Source: Glutamicibacter sp. JL.03c (GTDB taxonomy: Bacteria > Actinomycetota > Actinomycetes > Actinomycetales > Micrococcaceae). From it: a stretch of DNA of 64,000 nucleotides. Shown in pieces: positions 1 through 9,399 of the stretch. The translations under genes were made by a program, and so were the position numbers. The notes beneath the pieces were generated by a model. It did not search any database. It was not told where the DNA came from and was given only the letters and a program-made list of their open reading frames with translations. How positions within the stretch are numbered: the first letter of the stretch is position 1; each line of letters starts with the position of its first letter. The DNA is taken from assembly GCF_025854375.1 (NCBI RefSeq), contig NZ_CP107575.1, forward strand, positions 2,232,001 through 2,296,000. Reading direction: 5' to 3'.

Positions 1-828
1 GGCAACACGCAGTTCCTCTCGGCTGAACCAGCGTAGGTCCTTGATTTCAGCGCCGTCAGGAACCAGTTCTTCGCTCATGGCTTCGGCGGCGAAACCGAGC
101 ATTAATGAACGGGGCAACGGCCATGGCTGCGAGCCACGGTATGCCACCTCGCCAACGTGGACGCCTGATTCTTCGAACACTTCCCTGCGAACCGCTGATT
201 CCAGCGATTCACCTGCCTCAACGAAACCGGCCAAGACTGAATACATATGCGTTCTGAATGTGGCATTGGCACCGAGAAGGATTCGATCCTGATGGTCAAT
301 GACGGAGGCGATAATGGCCGGGTCGGTGCGTGGAAAGAGTTCGTGGTCGTTCATTACGCAGCGTTGGCCCCAGCCAAAGGTCGACGAACGCACTTCCGAA
401 CCGCATTGCGGGCAAAAGCGCTCAGCGCTGATCCAGTTCGAGATGGCTTGGGCCTCGACCAGCAACTCGGCTTGAAGCTGCGGCAAGACAGTGAAGGCCT
501 CGCGTAAGGAAATCCAGCGCTCAATCGCCAGATGAGCGAAACTCTCAGCCTCGACAATCGCCAATACGAAATCCGTCGATTCAGCTGTTCCCAGATACAC
601 CTGGCGTTCAGATTCAGTGAGCACGTAGTCAGGTCCGCTGATGAAGAAAAGCTCGGTACCTGTCGATGCGGCTCCCTGCTCGGAAATCAGCATGACTTTG
701 GTCGTTCGCAGGGCGAGTTTCTCGCTGAGCAGCTCAGGGTTCGGCCGTTCGGTCAACGGGCGTTCGATGAGCGACTGCGCAAACGGAAGTCCCTTGAGTG
801 GAGTTTGATAATTCTCTGCCAAAGCCAT
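1..828 (-). CDS. nudC: NAD(H) diphosphatase NudC (Nudix), C-terminus cut by window edge
   Basis: Hydrolyses NAD(H) to NMN(H) and AMP; family members can also act on NAD-capped RNA. The first 276 codons are present and the end lies beyond base 1. Visible are a zinc-ribbon-like segment (C139-P-Q-C142, then C157), the Nudix box at residues 201-223 (GFVEAGESLE...REVFEESGV) and the NudC-specific SQPWPLP at 233-239. The second half of the zinc ribbon has one Cys only; H162 lies where the fourth ligand would be expected. The start is the ATG at 828, with only a weak upstream ribosome binding site. It diverges from the phosphotransferase gene. Family call is secure; substrate preference is inferred from the SQPW motif. 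Confidence 0.93.
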   Translation of the reverse strand, partial: MALAENYQTPLKGLPFAQSLIERPLTERPNPELLSEKLALRTTKVMLISEQGAASTGTELFFISGPDYVLTESERQVYLGTAESTDFVLAIVEAESFAHLAIERWISLREAFTVLPQLQAELLVEAQAISNWISAERFCPQCGSEVRSSTFGWGQRCVMNDHELFPRTDPAIIASVIDHQDRILLGANATFRTHMYSVLAGFVEAGESLESAVRREVFEESGVHVGEVAYRGSQPWPLPRSLMLGFAAEAMSEELVPDGAEIKDLRWFSREELRVA

Positions 829-994
829 ACTACTAACCTAGTGCACCCGGGCCTCCACTCTCCTGTTTCGAACCGGGTGTGGATAGCCACGTACCGGGAA
901 TTTTATTGTCAACTCTGAACATTGCCGGTGAATCCCACCATATTCTGTGCGTCATTCAGCCTCTCAGGTCACGAATTCGCATACGGTGGAACAT

Positions 995-2371
995 GTGAAA
1001 CGCTCTGCCATGGAACTCGCCGCAATTGCCACCGCCGCCGTCCCCGGATTAGCCCCGGTTGGTTTCGCGGCGTTGTCAGATGACGCAGAAGATTTTGATT
1101 CGGCTCTCATCGTCGATGCGCTCAAGCACCGGTGGCGTGTACGGTCGCCACGCCACGATGAAGCCAGCATGCGACTGGAAGCCGAACTATCAGCACTGCG
1201 TGCTTTCTCGGCCAAGGTTCGAACTTCGTTGCCATTCGCGCTCCCAGCAGTTGCTGGCACTGTCCGTCAAGGATCCCTGCGCACTTTTGTCTACAAGGAC
1301 ATGCCAGGACATGTGCCAACGTTGGATGAACTTGTCGACGAAGGAAGCAACCTAGCCAAAGCACTGGGACAGTGCATGGCTGCTATCCACCAGATTCCTG
1401 ATGAAGCCGTGGAAGTTGCCGGCCTGCCGACCTATTCCGCCGACGAAGTGCGTCAACGCAAGCTCAATGAGCTCGATACCGCGGCGGCCACCGGCAAGGT
1501 GCCTAGCCGTTTGCTGCGCCGCTGGGAACACGCCATGGAGGATGTTGCGTTGTGGCGTTTCAACTCGGCAGTGGTTCATGGCGACTTTGATGAAGAGCAA
1601 CTGCAAATTTCGCATTCCAGCATTACGGCGGTTAAGGGTTGGACGGACTTGCATGTCGGCGACCCCGCAGATGATTTCGCATGGCTTTCCGCCATCGAAG
1701 ATCAGCAGTTCACTGACCGTGTTTTCTCTTCCTATGTCGAAGCACGCGGTAAGGCCGCCGATCCGCACATCATGCGTCGTGCCGCACTGGCAGCGGAGTT
1801 CGCATTGGCTCAGTGGCTCGTGAAGTCTCTTGATTCCAAGGATCCGCAGCGCATCGCCGAAGCCGATGAAATGCTGCAGGAACTTGATCACAACATTGCA
1901 GAATTCGGTGGACAGCCGTTGTCCGTCGTCGAGGCACCGCGTCCGCTTTCTCCTCAGGCATCTACACCAACGCAGGATGCCGCCGGTGAGGGCAGCAGGA
2001 CCATCCCAGAAGGTTCAACGCCCGCGCCGCAGCCATCGGCAGCATTGGCTACCCCACGGATCAATACGGCAAAGGTCACCGCACTCACTGAACCGAAGGA
2101 CGCCCCGGAGGGCTCCTCTTCAGCGCCCGCGTCCAGTGCCGAGTCCAGGACCTCCGAGGACGCCGTCGCTCCGCAGCCCACCGCGAAGCAGGCGGAAGAA
2201 ACTAATGACGCAAAGCCCGAACCAGTCTCCAAGGCTGGCTCGGAATCGAATCCTGCGGCAGATTCCTCCGCTTCACCAGAGGCAAGGAAATCCCAGGACG
2301 AGCCCGAAATCGCCAAGCCTGCTGCCGAGTCGGAAAAGGGCAAAGATGACGAGGACGGCGCCGAAAAGTAA
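995..2371 (+). CDS. APH-fold phosphotransferase with long disordered C-terminal tail
   Basis: Belongs to the aminoglycoside/macrolide phosphotransferase (protein-kinase-like) fold. The Brenner-type motif VVHGDFD has its HGD at about residues 195-197, followed by the metal-site segment DPADDFAW. After about residue 310 the protein becomes Ala/Pro/Ser/Glu-rich and probably disordered for roughly 150 residues, which is unusual for antibiotic kinases. A homologous gene commonly sits beside adnB/nudC in Actinobacteria, so it is more likely a housekeeping kinase of unknown substrate than a resistance gene. The start is uncertain: GTG at 995 fits the family N-terminus; GTG at 947 and 986 and ATG at 1010 are in frame. 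It converges on adnB. Confidence 0.8.
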   Translation: MKRSAMELAAIATAAVPGLAPVGFAALSDDAEDFDSALIVDALKHRWRVRSPRHDEASMRLEAELSALRAFSAKVRTSLPFALPAVAGTVRQGSLRTFVYKDMPGHVPTLDELVDEGSNLAKALGQCMAAIHQIPDEAVEVAGLPTYSADEVRQRKLNELDTAAATGKVPSRLLRRWEHAMEDVALWRFNSAVVHGDFDEEQLQISHSSITAVKGWTDLHVGDPADDFAWLSAIEDQQFTDRVFSSYVEARGKAADPHIMRRAALAAEFALAQWLVKSLDSKDPQRIAEADEMLQELDHNIAEFGGQPLSVVEAPRPLSPQASTPTQDAAGEGSRTIPEGSTPAPQPSAALATPRINTAKVTALTEPKDAPEGSSSAPASSAESRTSEDAVAPQPTAKQAEETNDAKPEPVSKAGSESNPAADSSASPEARKSQDEPEIAKPAAESEKGKDDEDGAEK

Positions 2372-2384
2372 CCCTTTCGGGCTA

Positions 2385-2399
2385 CACGGCGCCGCCGTG
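2385..2399. terminator. small hairpin between convergent genes
   Basis: cacggc-gcc-gccgtg, a 6-bp GC-rich stem in the 30-bp gap between the phosphotransferase gene and adnB. There is no T-run on either strand, so a terminator role is only a guess. Confidence 0.3.
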
Positions 2400-2401
2400 A
2401 C

Positions 2402-5400
2402 TTAGCTTTCGAGTTGCTCGAACGCGCTAGAGATCATTGCTTCCAGTTCCGCTTCATCGGACAAGTGCTCTGCTCGCACGGTGATGCCGGCCGCGACGTA
2501 GTAGAACGCTGCCTTGATGTCATCGAGCGCGATACCATGCAGGCGCGACCATCCCAGACGGTAAACCGCGAGCTGAACCAGTTTGCTCTTCAAGTCTTTT
2601 CCATGCGGGACGCGTCCGGTCTTCCAATCCAATAACAGCCAGGTGCCATCATCCATTTGGAAGACTGCATCAATTCTGCCTCGCACCGCCACAGGTCCGA
2701 CGCGAGTCTCCAATGGAACCTCGACGTAGGCTGGCTGCAGTTGCGCCCATTCGCTGGCGAGGAAAGCTTCCTTCATTGATTCCAGGTCCAGGGCCTCGTC
2801 CAGATAGCTGTCCGCTGGTTCGACAAGATCCCCAAGATCGAGCATCGAGGTCTTTTCGTAGAATTCCTCAATCCATGCGTGGAATGCAGTGCCTCTGCGG
2901 GCTGCCAGCCCTGGGCGTCGCGGCACGGGACGGCGAAGATTCTCCAACACCGAAATCGGGTCTTCGGCCAGTTCGACGAACAACGAGGCGCGCACATGTT
3001 CCGGAACTTCGATGGATCGCTCGCGGTTACTGAGGAATTCACGCTGGGCCAGGAGCTTATGGGCTTCATCAAGCCAGTGCTGCCCTTCGGCACTCACCGG
3101 CTGATAATCTTCCTGGGCTGCCAAGACATCATCAGCGATTTCCTGGACAACCGCACGTCGCGAATAGGCCGATTCGCCATCGTGCATGCCGCCGGTAACC
3201 TGTGGCCCGTCCAAAGGATCATAAGGCCATAGTGCCTCCAGCGGGGTCAGCCGATTGGGGTTCTGCTCCGGCGCGTCCTCTTCATCAATCCAGATTCCGA
3301 TTTCCGCTTTTGGGTCAGGTCCCTCGGCCAGGGGTTTCAACGCCATGAAGAACTCTGATGCCTCGGTAGGCTTGCTTCGCGTCGCCGTCCAAATGCTGCT
3401 GCTGCAGATCAGCAGGGACTTGGCACGGGTGACCGCAACGTAGGCCAACCGGCGTTCCTCAGCAATATGGTGGTCTTCAACCTGATCCTTGAACAGGGAT
3501 TCGGCTTCCAAGATCTCCTTGAGCGCCGGCTGATCGGTGTCCCACTGCGGCAAGTCCTTGGCATCGCCGCGCAACGGCCAGGGCAACGCCTTATCACCAC
3601 TGGTCCATCGGTCCGCTTGGGAGCCCGGGAAAACTCCATCGTTCAAGGACATCACAGCAACGATGTCCCATTCCAAGCCTTTCGAGGCGTGGACGGTCAG
3701 CAACTGCACGGCCTGAGGATCCGCATCTTCACTAGGCAGTGGCAAGCCCTTTTCTTTTTCGGCCGCTTGTTCCAGCCACATCAGGAATCCGGCGAGCTCC
3801 ACCCGCGGAGCGTTACGGCAATATTCGCGAACAACATCGGCAAAAGCATCAAGGTTTGCTCGTGAAACATCGCGCTCGACCCACGGACGAACTGCTACTT
3901 CAATATCCAGATTCATGGCCCGCTCGACTTCTCGGATCAGTGTTTCCAAGTCATCGTTGGCCATCAGGCGCAATGAAGCCAGCTCTTCCTTCAGGGCAGC
4001 CAATCGGCTTCTGCCCTCGGTGCTCAGGCTTCTGCCATCTGAGCTGCTCCACCCTGCTGGAGGCAGAAAGTCCAGTGCTTCAATGAGGCTGGCGGCGTCG
4101 TTGAGCTCTGCTCTCGCTGTTTCCACAGCCTCAGCCTCGGCGGATTCTTCCGTGCTGGCGCCACTGGATCGCAATCCGTGGGAGCGACGCCGTTCGAGTT
4201 GCCGTGACCAGTCGGCGAATGCGGCCAGGTCGGCTGCGCCTATGCGCCACCTGGCGCCGGCAAGCAGGCGCATCAGCTTGTCCGAGCGCAATGGATCCAC
4301 CAGGACATGGAGGCATGCAACAAGGTCGGTAACTTCGGGAGTGCTCAATAGCCCCGACAATCCCACCAACTGGTAGCGAATACCGCGCTGGGCGAGCACC
4401 TCGCCCATGATGCTCAACTGGCTGCGGTTTCGCGATAGCACGGCGCTCGTTTTCCCTGCCTGGGGATCACTCCGATGCTCAGCCTCAATCAAGTCCGCGA
4501 TGGCTTCGGCTTCCTGGCGTACTGTGGCACACCGGTTGAGCACTACGCGCCCTGGCAGGGCTAAGGCAGATGGTTCCAAGGGCTTGACGGTGACGGGTCC
4601 GGAGTGGGCGGCTCCCCCTGCAGTAATCTGGTTGGCCGCCGACAGCACGTTCACCGTATTGCGCCAGGCGATAGTCAGGTGCTTAATGTGGGCGATTTCG
4701 CGCCGCTCCCCGCGATGGATGGGGAAGGTTTCGGGGAACCGGAACAGCTGCCCGGCACTCGCGCCTCGGAAGCCGTAGATCGATTGGTTGGGGTCGCCCA
4801 CGGCGGTCACCGGATGGCCCTTCCCGTAGAGCTGGGAGAAGAGCACCATCTGCGCGTGGGATGTGTCCTGGAATTCATCCAGCAGCACTACTTGATGGCT
4901 CGTTCGTTCGGCGAGCGCGGCGGCAGGGACTTCCTGTGCGATCCTGGCCGCGTGGGCGACGAGGTCTCCGTAGTCCATCACGCCAAGCCGCTTCTTCTCG
5001 CGCGTGTATTCCTCGGCCAATTCGGCAATAGTTGCCCTCGACGCGAGTTTGTCAATAAGCTTCAATGCCGCTTGCGTCGGAGCTTTGTCTTTTTCCGCGT
5101 CCATGGGCAGGGCTCGCAGCGTTGATACGAGGTCATCGATCCATTCGTGGGCTTCCGGAGCCGTGGCCAGATGCTCGGAGGCTTCGGAGCTGAAGGAGAC
5201 AATGGCATCAATGAGGGTGCTGCTGGCACTGTTCAAGTGCTGGTAGTCCCCCGTGTATTTCTCCAAAACCGAATGTCCCAGCTGCCACGATTGGGCTGCT
5301 CCAAGCAGGGCGCTGTCTTCCTCCAAGCCCAGACGCAGCCCATGATCCTGGACCAGGGTGTTGGCGTAGGAGTGATAGGTGGAAACGGCTGGGTCGAGGA

Positions 5401-5716
5401 AGTCACGAGTTTCTTCCTGGCTCAATAGTCCTGCGGCTACGAGCTGGGCGATCTTGGCCCGGATTCTCAAGGACAGCTCACCCGCGGCTTTGCGGGTGAA
5501 GGTGACACCGAGGATTTGTTCTGGACGCACTAATTGGTTGGCGACCAGCCAGACAACTTTGTCGGCCATGGTTTTGGTTTTTCCGGAGCCTGCGCCAGCG
5601 ATGACCAGCATCGGTTCCAGCGGGGCGGCGATAATCTCTGCCTGCTGCTCGGTAGGAGGAAACTTCTCCCCTAGCGCCTGCGACAGTTCTTGGGGGCTGT
5701 ACTTGATGGTGCTCAT
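2402..5716 (-). CDS. adnB: AdnB-like ATP-dependent helicase-nuclease subunit
   Basis: A UvrD-like SF1 motor fused to a C-terminal RecB-type nuclease; with AdnA it would resect double-strand breaks. The Walker A GAGSGKT is at residues 41-47 and Walker B VVLLDEFQD at about 276-284. The helicase motif LTVHASKGLEW lies in the second motor half, and VAVTRAKSLL follows. The nuclease core LLLDWKTG has D1030 and K1032, followed by QLAVYRLGW. At 1104 residues it matches the length of mycobacterial AdnB (about 1100). Its ATG overlaps the adnA stop (ATGA, 5713-5716), so the subunits are probably translationally coupled. An AddA-like or UvrD name is less apt because of the partner gene. Confidence 0.92.
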   Translation of the reverse strand: MSTIKYSPQELSQALGEKFPPTEQQAEIIAAPLEPMLVIAGAGSGKTKTMADKVVWLVANQLVRPEQILGVTFTRKAAGELSLRIRAKIAQLVAAGLLSQEETRDFLDPAVSTYHSYANTLVQDHGLRLGLEEDSALLGAAQSWQLGHSVLEKYTGDYQHLNSASSTLIDAIVSFSSEASEHLATAPEAHEWIDDLVSTLRALPMDAEKDKAPTQAALKLIDKLASRATIAELAEEYTREKKRLGVMDYGDLVAHAARIAQEVPAAALAERTSHQVVLLDEFQDTSHAQMVLFSQLYGKGHPVTAVGDPNQSIYGFRGASAGQLFRFPETFPIHRGERREIAHIKHLTIAWRNTVNVLSAANQITAGGAAHSGPVTVKPLEPSALALPGRVVLNRCATVRQEAEAIADLIEAEHRSDPQAGKTSAVLSRNRSQLSIMGEVLAQRGIRYQLVGLSGLLSTPEVTDLVACLHVLVDPLRSDKLMRLLAGARWRIGAADLAAFADWSRQLERRRSHGLRSSGASTEESAEAEAVETARAELNDAASLIEALDFLPPAGWSSSDGRSLSTEGRSRLAALKEELASLRLMANDDLETLIREVERAMNLDIEVAVRPWVERDVSRANLDAFADVVREYCRNAPRVELAGFLMWLEQAAEKEKGLPLPSEDADPQAVQLLTVHASKGLEWDIVAVMSLNDGVFPGSQADRWTSGDKALPWPLRGDAKDLPQWDTDQPALKEILEAESLFKDQVEDHHIAEERRLAYVAVTRAKSLLICSSSIWTATRSKPTEASEFFMALKPLAEGPDPKAEIGIWIDEEDAPEQNPNRLTPLEALWPYDPLDGPQVTGGMHDGESAYSRRAVVQEIADDVLAAQEDYQPVSAEGQHWLDEAHKLLAQREFLSNRERSIEVPEHVRASLFVELAEDPISVLENLRRPVPRRPGLAARRGTAFHAWIEEFYEKTSMLDLGDLVEPADSYLDEALDLESMKEAFLASEWAQLQPAYVEVPLETRVGPVAVRGRIDAVFQMDDGTWLLLDWKTGRVPHGKDLKSKLVQLAVYRLGWSRLHGIALDDIKAAFYYVAAGITVRAEHLSDEAELEAMISSAFEQLES

Positions 5717-8700
5717 CGTTCGGTGACCTGTCGTCCTTCAGTGCACAGTGGGCAGATTTCCGGCAGTGTGCAGTTGCCCAGTATTCCAGAGGCACCCGCG
5801 ACATGCCGGGTTATGAATTCGTTGTGGCCCATCAGGTTTGCGGCCTCCAGGATGAGGGTTCTTGCCCAATCGTCCTCCCCCAGCGAGGGCTGTTCCCTGA
5901 TCGTGGGGCTCTTGGTATTGGTGCCGACGTAGACCAGGGACGCTCCGGCTGGCTGGTCGGACAGCCCAGCTGTCTCGGCATGTTCTTTGAGCGCTCCCAG
6001 CTGAATGGCCGTTTGGTATACGCCAAGCTGTGGATGCTCAAGGGTATCGATCTTGCTGGGCGCCATCGAACCGGTTTTGAGATCAACCACGGTGACCTTG
6101 CCGTTGGCATCGGCCTCGACACGGTCGATAATGCCTCGTAGTTGGACTTGCGTCCCGTTGCTCGTGGGCACGTCAATTTGGAAGGGCAATTCGCGCGCGA
6201 CGAGTTCGCGGCCTTCTTGCCTCATCGCGATGCAGTATTGGGCGAATTTCTTGAGCATGAGCGTCGCCCTGTCAAAGTCACGTTGCCCTTCCCAATTCTC
6301 CAGCTTTTCCAGCTCCGGCCACCGCTGTTCCAGGATCTGCTGGTATTCGGAGCCACTGGCTTCCGGGTGTTCTTCAGCGATGGAGTGGATCAGGGTCCCG
6401 AGGGAGGCGGCGAAGTCGTGGGCCGCCGTCCCACCTGCGCTTTGGACGAACCAATTCAGCGGGGACTTCACCAGTGTTTCGACCTTTGACGGGGAGACTC
6501 GCCGTGGCTGGTCTTCCGGTACTACGGGGCCGGTGGAGGACAGCGGGCGCAGTCCCCACCATTGCTCTGGGTGGGCGCCTCGAACCGTTTGAGCGGACTT
6601 CGCTAGTTGGGCCAGCACGTTGACGGCGTCGTTGTATTGCTCGGCCGGGTTGAGCCCTTCGGGCGCTGGCATGGCGCCGAGCTGTGCTGCTTTGCACTGT
6701 TCAGCGGTTTTGCGCAGTTGGGCCACGAGTGTGGGCAACGAACGCAGACGTGGTACCGGTGTGGTGGTCCGGCCTTCGGTTCCTGGCGGGTCTACGAGGT
6801 CCAGGAATGAGGAGGGCTGGCTATCTTCGTTATCCACTGCCGTGCAGATCAGCTGTTCGCCGGCTCGCGAGACGGCGTTGCTGAAGCTGCGCAGTTCGTC
6901 ATTCCTGATCTGGCGAACCAGGTGGGTGGGTATCCGCGTAGCCAGGAACTCGATTCCATGTTCAACAGCGTCCGCCAAGGCGTTAGAGCCTAGCAGCTCG
7001 CCACGCAACCGCAGGTTAGGCCATGAGCCTTCCTGCAATCCCGGGATGAACACTATTGGCCATTGCTTACCGGCCGCGGCAGCTGTGGTTAACACGGTCA
7101 CCATATGTCCTCCCGCTGCGCGAGTGGCCAAGGAGTCCATCGGTAAGTCCTGGTTGAGGATGTGTTCAATGAATTGAGGCACGCTGGCTCCGGGCAGCTG
7201 ATCTACGAATCGTTCGGCAGCCTGGAACAATGACAGCACTGCGTCGAGGTCATGATCGGCGCGGCGTGCAGCGGTCCCGGTCCCCAGTGCTTCTTCGCGC
7301 CACGCTGGGGCCCGCCCGGAAGCTTCCCACATGGACCAGAGCGCGGTTTCTGGTGTTGCTGTTCCGCTAGCCAGTTCGGACTTCAGTGCCCCGTACATTT
7401 TCAGCAGGCGCTGCAAGCCGAAGGCGGGCTTGCCGAGGTCCTGGGCGAGTTCGGGTTCGCGCAGGCAAGTTTCCAGCAACTCCTGGCTGGAGCGCCGTCC
7501 ACCCTGCGCCGCTTCGTGGTGGCGCAGCAGCTGGCGCAGTCGCCGGATTTCCAGCGCCGTGCTCATCCCGTAGCGCGATAGAAGGAGGTTCTGCATCAAC
7601 AATGGATCGTCGGCCGCTGAATCGTTGAAGGCCAGTTCCAGCAAGTCCAAGAGCGGACGTACAGCCCCCTCATCTTTCAGCGGGATCTCGGCAGGAGGAA
7701 CCTGCACGGCGATCCCCTGCCCTTCGAGGAAACGGCTATAGGAACGCACTTGCGAACCGTTGCGGACCACGATGGCGATGTCCGAGAGGCTGCGGTTTTC
7801 GAAAAGGCTCAGCTGGACAATGCGCTGCGCGATGTACCGCTCTTCGAGGGTAGAGTTTTCAAAGGTCAGTGCCTGGCAAATGTCATTCTGGCTGACGGTT
7901 CGCGGTTCGATGTTCCGCCCGCGCATTCCGGCGGCGAGGGGAACCCGGCTGACGATGCGTTCCCAGGCGGCGGTGATTCGCGGTGTCATCCGGTACCCCT
8001 GGGTCAGTTCCAAGAAGGCTGCTTCTGCGGTGCTCGAATAATTCTGGGCGAAACGATGCAGCTCGTCGGTCCGTGCCCCGCGGAATCCCTGGACGACGCT
8101 ATCCGGCGCGGCGAAAGCTACCAGTGGACGGTCCTTGGTCAGTAACGCCAGCAGCCGGTGCTGCGATAACGTTGCTTCTTGCAGGTCGTCAACGAGCACC
8201 AGGGCAAGCCGGTCTTGTTCCGCATGCAGGAAGCCCGGGTGTTCTTCCAGCAGTTCGGCCGCACGGGTAATGAGTCCGGCGGGGTCGAATGCTTCGGCGC
8301 TGCCCAGATCCAGCAAGTCGCGATATTCCTGGTAGAACGCAGCTGCGGCAACCCATTCAGGCCTGGCGGCTTGTTCTCCAAAATCTTGGATATCGGCTGG
8401 TTCCATCCCTAGTTCTGAAACACGATCAAAGAATTCGCGGATCTCTTTGCGGAAGCCCCGTGTCTCGATGGCAAGTTCCAGCTCGCTGGGCCACTGCGGT
8501 CCGCGAGTCAGGCCCGAGGCATGCCCTTCAAGCAGGTTGCCGATAAGGGTATCTTGTTCCGGCCCGGACAGCAGTCGAGGTGATCTCTCCAGGAAAGGCA
8601 GGAGCCCTTCAATGCGGGCCCGGCGAATAAGGTCAAAGGCATAGGCGGACCACGTGCGTACGACTGGTTCGGTAAAGGTACGTTCTGCCCGGCGGCTCAG

Positions 8701-8919
8701 GTCATCACGGATGGAGGCGGCCGTCAGTCGAGTAGGCGCGATGATGAGCAATGACTGAGGATCAAGTCCCGCGTCAAGGTGCCAGACAGCGGTGCTGATC
8801 AGGGTAGTGGTCTTGCCGGTCCCCGGCGCACCGGTGACGAGCACCGGCCCGCTTGCAGACTGAAGCTGGGCCACGATTTCCTGCGAACCCGATTCGGTCC
8901 CGTCTCGCGTTTCATCCAT
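5713..8919 (-). CDS. adnA: AdnA-like helicase-nuclease subunit
   Basis: Partner of AdnB in the actinobacterial AdnAB end-resection machine. It has Walker A GAPGTGKT at residues 30-37, but the Walker B position reads LVLVDDLQ (241-247), lacking the usual DE pair, which suggests a weaker motor. The C-terminal RecB-like nuclease core VVDLKTG has D946 and K948, with QLGVYQTA after it. The tail carries three clustered cysteines (C1050, C1056, C1059), consistent with the iron-sulfur cluster described for AdnA/AddB-type proteins. Length 1068 residues fits the family. It starts 2 bases after the ATL gene stop and overlaps adnB, so the three genes form one operon. Confidence 0.9.
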   Translation of the reverse strand: MDETRDGTESGSQEIVAQLQSASGPVLVTGAPGTGKTTTLISTAVWHLDAGLDPQSLLIIAPTRLTAASIRDDLSRRAERTFTEPVVRTWSAYAFDLIRRARIEGLLPFLERSPRLLSGPEQDTLIGNLLEGHASGLTRGPQWPSELELAIETRGFRKEIREFFDRVSELGMEPADIQDFGEQAARPEWVAAAAFYQEYRDLLDLGSAEAFDPAGLITRAAELLEEHPGFLHAEQDRLALVLVDDLQEATLSQHRLLALLTKDRPLVAFAAPDSVVQGFRGARTDELHRFAQNYSSTAEAAFLELTQGYRMTPRITAAWERIVSRVPLAAGMRGRNIEPRTVSQNDICQALTFENSTLEERYIAQRIVQLSLFENRSLSDIAIVVRNGSQVRSYSRFLEGQGIAVQVPPAEIPLKDEGAVRPLLDLLELAFNDSAADDPLLMQNLLLSRYGMSTALEIRRLRQLLRHHEAAQGGRRSSQELLETCLREPELAQDLGKPAFGLQRLLKMYGALKSELASGTATPETALWSMWEASGRAPAWREEALGTGTAARRADHDLDAVLSLFQAAERFVDQLPGASVPQFIEHILNQDLPMDSLATRAAGGHMVTVLTTAAAAGKQWPIVFIPGLQEGSWPNLRLRGELLGSNALADAVEHGIEFLATRIPTHLVRQIRNDELRSFSNAVSRAGEQLICTAVDNEDSQPSSFLDLVDPPGTEGRTTTPVPRLRSLPTLVAQLRKTAEQCKAAQLGAMPAPEGLNPAEQYNDAVNVLAQLAKSAQTVRGAHPEQWWGLRPLSSTGPVVPEDQPRRVSPSKVETLVKSPLNWFVQSAGGTAAHDFAASLGTLIHSIAEEHPEASGSEYQQILEQRWPELEKLENWEGQRDFDRATLMLKKFAQYCIAMRQEGRELVARELPFQIDVPTSNGTQVQLRGIIDRVEADANGKVTVVDLKTGSMAPSKIDTLEHPQLGVYQTAIQLGALKEHAETAGLSDQPAGASLVYVGTNTKSPTIREQPSLGEDDWARTLILEAANLMGHNEFITRHVAGASGILGNCTLPEICPLCTEGRQVTER

Positions 8920-8921
8920 GG

Positions 8922-9311
8922 TTATAGTTCATCATCCAATGCGGACATTTTGGGGTTGCCCAGTGACAGCCTGAGGATATCGATTTTTTGCCACTGGGGC
9001 TGCGTGGGGTTCCAGCGAAGTTTTTTGATTTCGACACGACGGTCAGGGCGGGCAAGGTTTTCCTCATCCCAATGGGCACGGGCTCTAGGCAGCAGCAGCT
9101 CCGCCATGCCTCCGTCCGCTCTGGTGACTCGCCACCATGGGGTGCCCTCGGGGGCCGTTGCCATGGCCTTTCCTACTTGGCGCGCACCTCCACTGCCCAG
9201 TAGCTCAGCAACGTCACCGTAGCTGAGCACTGCTCCCGGGGGAATCAGCTGCGCCAGCTGGTGCACCGCGTGAACGTAATCGAGTTGGCTCGGCACTTCG
9301 GCATCTGTCAT
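8922..9311 (-). CDS. alkyltransferase-like protein (ATL, MGMT DNA-binding domain)
   Basis: A 129-residue protein of the O6-alkylguanine-DNA alkyltransferase fold. The segment expected to contain the acceptor PCHRV reads PWWRVTRADG, so the reactive cysteine is replaced by tryptophan. Such ATL proteins bind O6-alkylguanine and are known to flag it for nucleotide excision repair rather than transfer the alkyl group. The helix-turn-helix segment (GDVAELLGSGGARQVGKAM) and the preceding IPPGAVLSYG match the family. The ATG at 9311 was chosen because upstream in-frame sequence does not resemble the family. The TAA is 2 bases before adnA, tying this damage-recognition protein to the AdnAB operon. Confidence 0.88.
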   Translation of the reverse strand: MTDAEVPSQLDYVHAVHQLAQLIPPGAVLSYGDVAELLGSGGARQVGKAMATAPEGTPWWRVTRADGGMAELLLPRARAHWDEENLARPDRRVEIKKLRWNPTQPQWQKIDILRLSLGNPKMSALDDEL

Positions 9312-9399
9312 GGTTCTATTCTGCCAAGGAGCTGACGTTGATCCACAAAGGGCGCGTCTGGCGATGGCGGTGACTTGATCTGCCTGTAGCGTTGTACCC

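Noticed and set aside
860-900. tRNA T-arm-like ttcgaacc stretch
   Set aside because: No acceptor, D or anticodon stems around it.
995-2371. Macrolide resistance gene
   Set aside because: Shares the fold only; location in a conserved repair locus and a disordered tail argue for a housekeeping role.
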